Origin: Pleurodeles waltl
Lineage: Eukaryota; Chordata; Amphibia; Caudata; Salamandridae
Reading direction: 5' to 3'
DNA length: 64,000 nucleotides
Assembly (NCBI RefSeq): GCF_031143425.1
Contig: NC_090447.1
Location: 22,851,426-22,915,425 of the forward strand
Within the stretch, counting starts at the first letter, position 1, and every line of letters begins with the position of its first letter. The notes below the pieces were generated by a model. That model saw only the letters and a program-made list of their open reading frames with translations. It was not told the DNA's origin and did no database searches. Both the position numbers and the translations under genes were made by a program. Below, in pieces: positions 57,152 through 64,000 of this stretch.

Positions 57152-57820
57152 CTTTAAGAGGATGAAAGAGGATGGAGACTTTAGAAACTATGAATGGAGG
57201 AGAAGGTGTAGACCAGGCAAGGACAATCAGCAGAAAACTGAGCAGTGACAATAGAGGAATGAAGAGGGCGAGAAGGGAAGAGAAAGATGGGGGATAATAA
57301 GAGGGGCTAAGAGTGCAGGGAAAAAGGGGATAGTGAAGAAATGTCCATGAATTATTGTACAAGGTCACATCTGGTTCACTATGTTCAATAAATCAAGGTG
57401 GCATTTGTAAAGTGTGGTAATCAGGAGTGTGATAGTCCCCTTTCTCAATCCATGTCTCTTTAACTGTCCCAAATCCTGGTTCATGCCCATTCCCTGTCAC
57501 CGTCCCTAGCCAGGGTCATGTGCATTCTCGGTCACTGTTTTAAACCCCGCTCATGTCCATTCCATATCAGTGTCCCAAACCCCGGCTCACTCTCATTCTG
57601 TATCCCTGTCCCGAGCCCTGATAGGATAAGGATGTGTAAATATGCATCCGGCAAGTCCAATGCTACCTGTAAGAACCCCCATTACAGGGGCCACAGGGCC
57701 AGTAGGGGTTACTGTGCCCAACCAAAGCTGTTGGACCCTTTACTCCTGATGTTCCGGTGCCAACCTCCTATGGATCCCGTTCAATATGGTCAAGCACCTC
57801 CTTCTGCACCTGACTCTGAA
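57152..57820. other. No recognised gene
   Basis: Purine-rich first part (57155-57330) and a run of CCATTCC(C/A)TRTC-like phrases (57480-57610) that looks like a short degenerate repeat. Nothing coding. Confidence 0.3.
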
Positions 57821-58440
57821 CTGGTAACATAGCGCAAGCAGTCAAGGTTTCCTTGGAGAAAATGTATATACAAATTAGTGAACACAACACATAACTCAAC
57901 GTGCACATAGCACCCACAATAAATCAATATTCAATCAAATATTTATTTTGAATAAAAGAAGTATTTTAATTCTAACGCTACACATGCAAAGTCTAATGAC
58001 AATCAATAAGCAATAATAAATTCCTCCTTGAAGTAGGCACCCTAGTACTTGTCAGGTCACCCTCAGGGTTACTATGTTCCCTGTAATTGGTGTGCTGTTA
58101 TGTCCTACTCTCATGTGGCAACATCCAGGCAAAGTAAACTTCCTCCTCTTGGACTCAGTCAGTAAGATGTAGTCATTGAGAGTCAAGTAGGGTTGAAAAA
58201 GCTGAAGGCAATATATTCCCCTGCATCTGGTAGGCCCAGTTCTCTGCTTACCCGCTAGATCTGTATGAACCCTGACTGTGGTACAGTGTGGTCCTGGACG
58301 GGATCGGCAAACTTGGGCTACACTCGTTTATTCGTGCAGCTCCTGGCAGGTGCCGGTTCTTCTCCTGAGCCTTGTCAACCAGGGTCCTGATGATCGGACT
58401 TCCTCCAGGTCCAGCCATACGCAGTACATCTTTTTCTTAT
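57821..58440 (-). mobile_element. LTR-like fragment (family C-related)
   Basis: AACATAGCGCAAGCAGTCAAG followed by AATAAATCAATATTCAATC resembles the TTGGCACAAGCAGTCAGGCC start region of the family C minus copy (near 42020). Termini not found. Confidence 0.3.
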
Positions 58441-59175
58441 CTCCATCTTTTTCTTACACACATACGAACATACACACTTATTTACTTACACACACATAAA
58501 TACACACAAACATATTTACACATACATACATACACTAATACATACACACTGTAAGAAAATAGGCCATTAGTTGTGTGGCCTGCACAAGTAATGGGTCCAT
58601 GATCACCCATTCACAGGGCACCAAGCGTCCCATTGTAGCACTTGACTGTCAGAGTGAAGAAGCACAACAGTCTAAGGCCTACTCAGGGGAGGAGGTGCGA
58701 GCTAGTAATCACATACATACATACTCACATGCACCTACATACACCCATACATACATACACATATAGATACATGAATACATACATACATACAAATACATAC
58801 ATATACATACCTATACATACAAAGACATACATACACAGATACATGTTTACTCACACAGATACATGCACACATGCATACACACATGCATGGGTACACGTAC
58901 ACATACATACTCAAAAGCACACATACATACATATATGCACACATACATACAAACACCCACAGACTTATGCATACATACATGCATAAATACATGCACACAT
59001 ACAGATACACATAAATACAGACACACACAGATACGTCCATAGACACGAGTACACACACACATATATACACACATAAACACACACATATGTCCATAAATAC
59101 ATACATAAACACACACACATTCATCTATACATACACACATACATGCACACATACATACATACCCACATACAAACA
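58441..59175 (+). repeat. CATA-type microsatellite, second copy
   Basis: CATACATA/CACATACA runs at 58448-58552 and 58710-59175, interrupted by a 150-bp non-repetitive insert starting TGTAAGAAAATAGGCC. Left partner of the composite block, equivalent to 10738-12346. Confidence 0.85.
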
Positions 59176-60305
59176 CACTGTAAAAGTTTCTATCTGAACA
59201 TAAAAGATTCCATAACTGACTGATTGTAATTAATCCACTACCAAGCTGCTTGCCTTCTGATGGGAGCTTCTTGGACATTTCGAAGTCTTTGCTACAGCTC
59301 CTGTTCATTAGTACCTCACTTTTACAATCCTATGCATTGTGTGTGATGCTCTTTGAGGCAAGATGTATAGAAAGATTCCACGTTCTCTTTCCCAGTGAAC
59401 TTAGAAGAGAGGCTCCAAATGCAATGCTTCGCTCATCGGGTTTTGACCATCCTGAAATTGTTCAGATTCCAATTTTGGGGCCTATTTACAAATTTGTCAC
59501 ACAGTGCAGCAGAGCAAGGTGACTTACTGCACTCCGTGACATGGAAAGGGCATGAGTGTGCCACATTTAAGGCAATACAGCACATTCCTGCCTTTTTCCC
59601 TGCGCTGGTGCCATTCCGGCAGCCTAGATCCTAATCAGGCCACAGTTGCTCCATGGTGCAAGGGTGCTTGTGTTGCATGCAGGACTGTTTGGTGAAAGAA
59701 GGAACAACTTCCTGCAAAACCACAATCCTGATAGGCATGCTTCTCTTTCTGTGTGTGCTACAGAATGCAGCACACATAGAAAGATAGAGTAACGAGGAGA
59801 AATAAAGATATTTCTCCTACTTAATCCTTTCTAGGGAGGGCCTATTTGTCTGGTGCATTCCAAAGTGAACAAGTTCTAGTATTCCCTGGGAATGTGTCAA
59901 AATCCATGGGAGTTGTGTTGGAATAAGTTATCTGGAGTAAGGCAATGCAGTGCAAATCACTGCATTGCCTTTATCTGCTCTTGGAAGCATATTTCCATGG
60001 GCGTTTGGTAAATCTCAACTGGGTTTTGTGTCACCCTTGTGCCCCCTTGTGTTTAGGAATGGTGATGCAAAACGGTGATAAATGTGCCCCTGAATGTTTA
60101 CTTAGATATTGTCAACTGTTTATCTGAAGGTGATAATGACAGTAGATTAACCTGCTCTATAAACATTAATGACAGCATTTTCTATTTACTTGCTGTGTGA
60201 GCCATAACAATATTTCAGACTAGAACACTTGACCAGTGCAATTTGATATCAATGTCATTTTATCTGCATACAGCAGAGATCCCTGCAAGGAAAAGTATAG
60301 AGAAA
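59176..60305. repeat. Composite block, copy 2 (left)
   Basis: 59176-59340 matches 12347-12520, and 60200-60305 matches 14820-14940 (CAGCAGAGATC(C/T)CTGC, GAAAAGTATAG). A MITE-like unit D occupies 59470-59945. The V2R fragment of copy 1 is absent. No coding sequence. Confidence 0.6.
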
Positions 60306-60941
60306 AATAGCACCTGAGTGTCGGGGGCAAGCCCAGAAAATCTGAACAGGAAGGCGTAAGGAGGAGAAATATCTTCACTTCTCATTACTTCCTCTTTGTA
60401 TGTGTGCTGCATTCTGCAGCACACATTGTAAAAGGATTGTGTCCCTCAGGATTATTTTGTGCAGGAAGGTGTTCCTTCCTGCAAAAGAAAGAATCCTGCA
60501 TTCAATGCAGGCACACTTGCACAGAAAGTAGTGAAGAGAAATATATATTTTTCCTTGTTACGCCTCCCCTGGGAAAGCACATCTTTTTGGCGCTTTCCCA
60601 GGTTTACCAATTCTAGTAAAGCTAGGAATGTGTCAAAATCCATGGGAGCTACGGGGGAACACCCAATGCTCATGGTACGCCTTCCCAGGGCAGAGTAAGT
60701 CAATGCAGCGATTTGCACTGCATTGCCTTATTCCAGATTTATGGAGCCACTCGGGGTCATGCAAAGTGGCCTTGCATGGCTTCATAACTCTGACTTGAGA
60801 TTTGCATCACACATGTACCACATTGCATGGTGCAAACGCAAGGCAAACTGGGTGAAAAAATGTCCTCTATGGCTCTAGGGATGCCAAGAGCCACCCACAG
60901 GATTGCTGTTATTTCCTGTGGTTGGTACTTCAAAACTCGTT
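60306..60941. repeat. Composite block, copy 2 (unit D and flank)
   Basis: Second unit D (60360-60760; GGAAGGTGTTCCTTCCTGCA, CCTGGGAAAGC, AATCCATGGGAG), followed by 60800-60941, which matches 21860-21995. Confidence 0.55.
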
Positions 60942-61940
60942 GGGGGTCATTTCAATGAGGGACCGTCGTTCTGAAGACCGCCAGTGCTGGCGGTTTTCCA
61001 CTCGGCGAATTATTACTACTGGCAGCCCTCTGTCCTTTTCCGGACTGAGAGCCGACAGCAGCCATACTGGCGGTCGGTGGGGAAGTGGAGGTTGCTCCAC
61101 CTCCACCGCCTGTCAACAGAACACCGCCCACCGAATCACGTTACATGATTCGCCGTGGCAGTGTTCTGTTGACGGGGTGCGGGCGGTGGAGCAGCCCCCA
61201 TGGATCCCGTCCTCTCCCGGAGGATCAACGGACCAGGTAAGTTGATCGTCCGTTAGGGGAGGGGGCGGGGGGATGTTGTGTGTTGTGTGCATGCATGGGG
61301 GTGTGCGTGTGAGTATGAAGAGGGGGGTGTGTGAGTGTGTGTATGCATGCAGGGGGTGTATTGTGTTTGGAAATGTGTGCGTGTCTGTCTGTATGTATGT
61401 CTGTATGGATGTGTGCGTGCATGTCTGAATGTGGGTGTGCGTCTATGACTGTGTGTGTCTATTGGCATGTTTGTTCGTGTGTGTGCAGGTATGTGTGTTG
61501 GTGGTGTCTGCATGCGTGTCGGGGTGTGTCTGTGTAGTGATGTCGGGGTAGGGGTGGGGAGAGGGGTGCTGCCACCTTTGGGGGGTGGCAGGAGGGTGGA
61601 GGGTGGAGGGGAAGGACTAGGAGACCCCTATCAGTGCCAGGGAAGGAATTCCCTGGCACTGATAGTGCTTACCGCCATGGATTTCATGGCGGTGCCCAAC
61701 CCCATGAAATCCATGGCTGTCAGCCGGGTCATGATACCGCCGGCGGTCTTGTGACGGCCGCCGGGCTGGAGACTTGGGTCTCCAGCCCAGAGGTCGTCTC
61801 CACCCTGGCAGTCGGTTCGGGGAAGTGGCAGATGACCATGGCGGTAACCGCCATGGTCATAATTCCAATTTTTTTACCGCCAGCCTGTTGGCGGTAAGAC
61901 CGCCACTTCTCCGTCAACCGCCAGGGTTGTAATGAGGGCC
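60942..61940 (+). mobile_element. GGCGG-palindromic MITE (family G), complete
   Basis: 999 bp from GGGGGTCATTTCAATGAGGG to CGCCAGGGTTGTAATGAGGGCC-type end. It interrupts a sequence that is continuous in copy 1 (CTTCAAAACTC then GTTTTTAAACTTGG near 21990), an empty site. The 3-bp flanks GTT/ATT fit a TNA/TTN-type duplication with one change. Contains GGATCAACGGACCAGGTAAG (61223-61242), a GT-rich core (61260-61540) and perfect hairpins (CTATCAGTGCCAGGGAA..., ATGACCATGGCGGTAACCGC...). Confidence 0.8.
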
Positions 61941-62259
61941 ATTGTTTTTAAACTTGGAATACAAATGACTCATTCACAAAAGCAGGCAAAATCAAAATTC
62001 TTCCATTTAAAAATATACATTTATTGCAACTAATTCTTTGAAATGTTTTGGCTGCCAGTGACCTTTCTTTTGGTTTGTCATTTTGGATCAACAGGTGTGC
62101 TGGGCACAGGCAGGGTCAAGGTTTGTGCCATGAATGGGGTCCAGATTCCAGGAGAGGAGTGCAGCGGGTGCAGTGTCTCCGTAGCTGAGGCAACAGCTGG
62201 CTGTGTGTGTTGGTTAGGGACATCCACTGCAACCAGGAGAACAAAGGAACAGAAACCTT
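61941..62259. repeat. Composite block, copy 2 (right)
   Basis: Matches 22000-22274 closely. A 74-codon open frame (62043-62267) is not preserved in the other copy, where several codons differ at non-silent positions and a stop falls early, so it is not called. Confidence 0.6.
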
Positions 62260-62782
62260 TAGGTTAGGAGTCAAACAAGTATCATTAAAGTAATGATACA
62301 GAAAGTGAAAGTGCTGAGAGCAGAAGGGTGAAAAATGTCCCTGGGGGCTGAGAGGCAGCCTTGTGTGTAAATACCAGTTAAATCCCCTACATTGAATCAG
62401 ACAAGTATCATAAAAGGATTAAAGGAATGACACATATAGTGAAAGTGCTGGGAGTCTAAGGACGGAGAAAGTCCCAGGTGTGGGGGGTGACAGCCATGTG
62501 CGTACATACCTGTCAAATGACTTACATTGAGTCAGACAAGTATCATTAAAGCAATGACACACAAGTGAAAGTGCTGGGGAGAGTAGGGTGAAGAATGGCC
62601 CTGGGGAGGGGGAGGCAGCTACGTGTATACAAATCTGTCACATCAGCTACATTGAGTCAGACAAGTACCATTAAAGTATTACAGGAATGGCACATAAAGT
62701 GAAAGTGCTGGGAGTCTAAGGATGAAGAATGTCTGTAGGGGGCTGGGAGGCACCTTTGTGTGTACATACCTGTCACATCACC
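62260..62782. repeat. Four ~126-136-bp tandem units
   Basis: Same unit as 22275-22710. CCTGTC/CCAGTT anchor points lie at about 62371, 62507, 62633 and 62767. A Gypsy LTR abuts the last unit at the same internal position as in the 22-kb array. Confidence 0.75.
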
Positions 62783-62965
62783 CACACACACGGAGTTCTG
62801 TAGTGCACACCTTTATTCTTCAGAATGCAACCTTTATCTACTATATGTATTGAATCACAAACTTTATTAACCACACATGGACACTCCCAAACTATTATGT
62901 CATTCTTCTACAGAGTCCATTAGGGAAAAGAAGGGTCCAGTTATACCTATTTACAGGACACTACA
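62783..62965 (-). mobile_element. Gypsy 3' LTR, copy 4
   Basis: Sense start TGTAGTGTCCTGTAAATA at 62965, with a polypurine stretch (TAAGAGAGGAAGG, 62978-62966) just upstream in element sense. AATAAAGGTGTGCACTAC is near the other end. Minus orientation agrees with the integrase that follows. Confidence 0.7.
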
Positions 62966-64000
62966 CCTTCCTCTCTTACACATATACATCATAGTTCCTT
63001 AATGAGTCATTGGGGTACTTGAACCAGTCTTCCAGACCTAGTCGTATGAGGTTGATGAAGCGGAGGAGCAGGGACTGCCTCAGGCAGCAGGGGTGTAGAG
63101 GTAGGCATAGGAGGTGGGCTTTCCAGTTTTTCCAGTAGGCTGGTCTCACTTCTGACATATGAAGCAGATGAACATCGAGGTAGGTGCTTGAACTGTGGCG
63201 AATCTCTTGTGATGGACTGTCTGAGATGTTGAGCGGTCAACATATGTCCTTTGCTCGTCACTTCCCTCAGGGGTTCCTCATCAAATGGAGCTTCAGACTT
63301 GCATTTCCGTTTTTACTTGACCAGGGCCAGGTCTTCTTCCTTGAAAATCTTTTCTGGAGCACATCAGAGTTTAGCAGCATAGGTCTTCACTCTGGACTTG
63401 TGCAAGGAATCTGTCGACCTATGAGTGGTCCATTGCTGCGATTTGGGTCCCATGGCTCTCCCAAACATCAAGGTGGCAGGGCTTTCACCTGTAGTGGAAT
63501 GGGGAGTTGATCTGTAGTCATGAAGGGCTGAACATAGTGTTGATCTGAGATCATTTCCTACTAACACAGCATGCTGAACTACTCCTATTAGGGTTCCTAT
63601 GAAGTGTTCAACAATGTTGTTTGTGTGTGGCTAGAGAGGGATGAAAAACTCCTTAAAATTTCTGCTGTTGCACAGTGGGCCGTTGTCAGAACTTAAGAAT
63701 AGAGAGGACACTCCATGTTGCAAAAAATGTCATTTAAGGTCACAGTGACTTTGTCATGCGTGATTGACAACAGGTCTTCTTCCAGGGGTAAATCCAACAA
63801 CTACCATTAAATGATGTTCATTGTTAAGGGGTCCAAATAAATCAACTCCAATCCAATCCCACATCTGCTTTGAGAGATCAGATATAAGTAATGGATGTGG
63901 CCTTGTTTTAGGAGACAAGCAGTTGCACAAATGACAGGCCTTTTATTCTCTTTCAAATATTTCATCAAGGCGAGGAAGCCATGCTCGGTTTTGAAGAGCT
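62966..64000 (-). pseudogene. Ty3/Gypsy integrase C-terminal region, copy 4
   Basis: Minus strand. 63567-63364 reads ALHDYRSTPHSTTGESPATL, then MFGRAMGPK, a hallmark of the Gypsy integrase C-terminal half. 63261-63007 is the proline-rich tail ending TTRSGRLVQVPQ. 63600-64000 parallels 28940-29320 of copy 2 (integrase core, TCAGATATAAGTAATGGATG). Frame changes are present near 63640-63800. The element leaves the window at the right edge. Confidence 0.85.

Noticed and set aside
62043..62267. 74-codon ORF with several cysteines as a possible exon
   Set aside because: The paralogue at 22095-22265 differs at many non-silent positions and has an early stop, so there is no sign of coding constraint.
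1..64000. tRNA, rRNA, intact host genes or bacterial features
   Set aside because: None could be recognised by eye on either strand. Absence is not proven without a tRNA scan and protein search.

Overview
The window looks like vertebrate intergenic DNA from a very large, transposon-packed amphibian genome. I infer a newt or other salamander, possibly Pleurodeles or a relative. The reasons are a newt satellite-2-like hammerhead repeat carrying an octamer motif, a Harbinger transposase with many Harbinger-type MITEs, several kilobase-scale LTR-like repeats without coding sequence, and a broken amphibian-type V2R receptor exon. The species is inference. I see no intact protein-coding gene: every recognisable coding stretch is frameshifted, interrupted or truncated.

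Layout. 1-6.3 kb: a Ty3/Gypsy element on the minus strand, split by a 2.8-kb LTR-like insertion (perfect 5-bp target duplication) and by a MITE. 6.3-10.7 kb: fragments of three other repeat families. 10.7-23 kb: a composite block (1.6 kb of CATA-type microsatellite, MITE-like units, a V2R pseudogene, further nested LTR-like elements, ~130-bp tandem units, a short Gypsy LTR). A shorter paralogous block lies at 58.4-63 kb. 23-24.1 kb: a 36-bp minisatellite with higher-order structure. 25.4-28.1 kb: nested hAT- and Harbinger-type MITEs. 28.7-30.05 kb: a second Gypsy fragment (integrase and RNase H). 30.05-47.2 kb: what I read as one large decayed autonomous Harbinger element (HARBI1-like transposase, Myb/SANT-like ORF, a small coiled-coil ORF), itself invaded by LTR-like elements. 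One of these invaders contains a 581-bp dimeric hammerhead-ribozyme repeat (retrozyme-like). 47.2-50 kb: another LTR-like element with a hairpin-rich MITE inside. 50-54.3 kb: a third Gypsy copy invaded by a Penelope-like retroelement (15-bp target duplication) and by a 968-bp insertion made mostly of a near-perfect palindrome (two 396-bp arms, two mismatches by eye, 15-bp target duplication). 55-57.1 kb: an intact-ended LTR-like element with a CpG-rich core. 58.4-64 kb: the second composite block followed by a fourth Gypsy copy running off the window.

Nesting gives a relative order of events. Gypsy copies and the Harbinger body are oldest. LTR-like elements, Penelope and MITEs landed in them, and the retrozyme dimer, the palindrome and the 49.3-kb MITE are among the latest. 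Target-site duplications, empty sites in paralogous copies and open catalytic motifs are the main evidence. All comparisons were made by eye.
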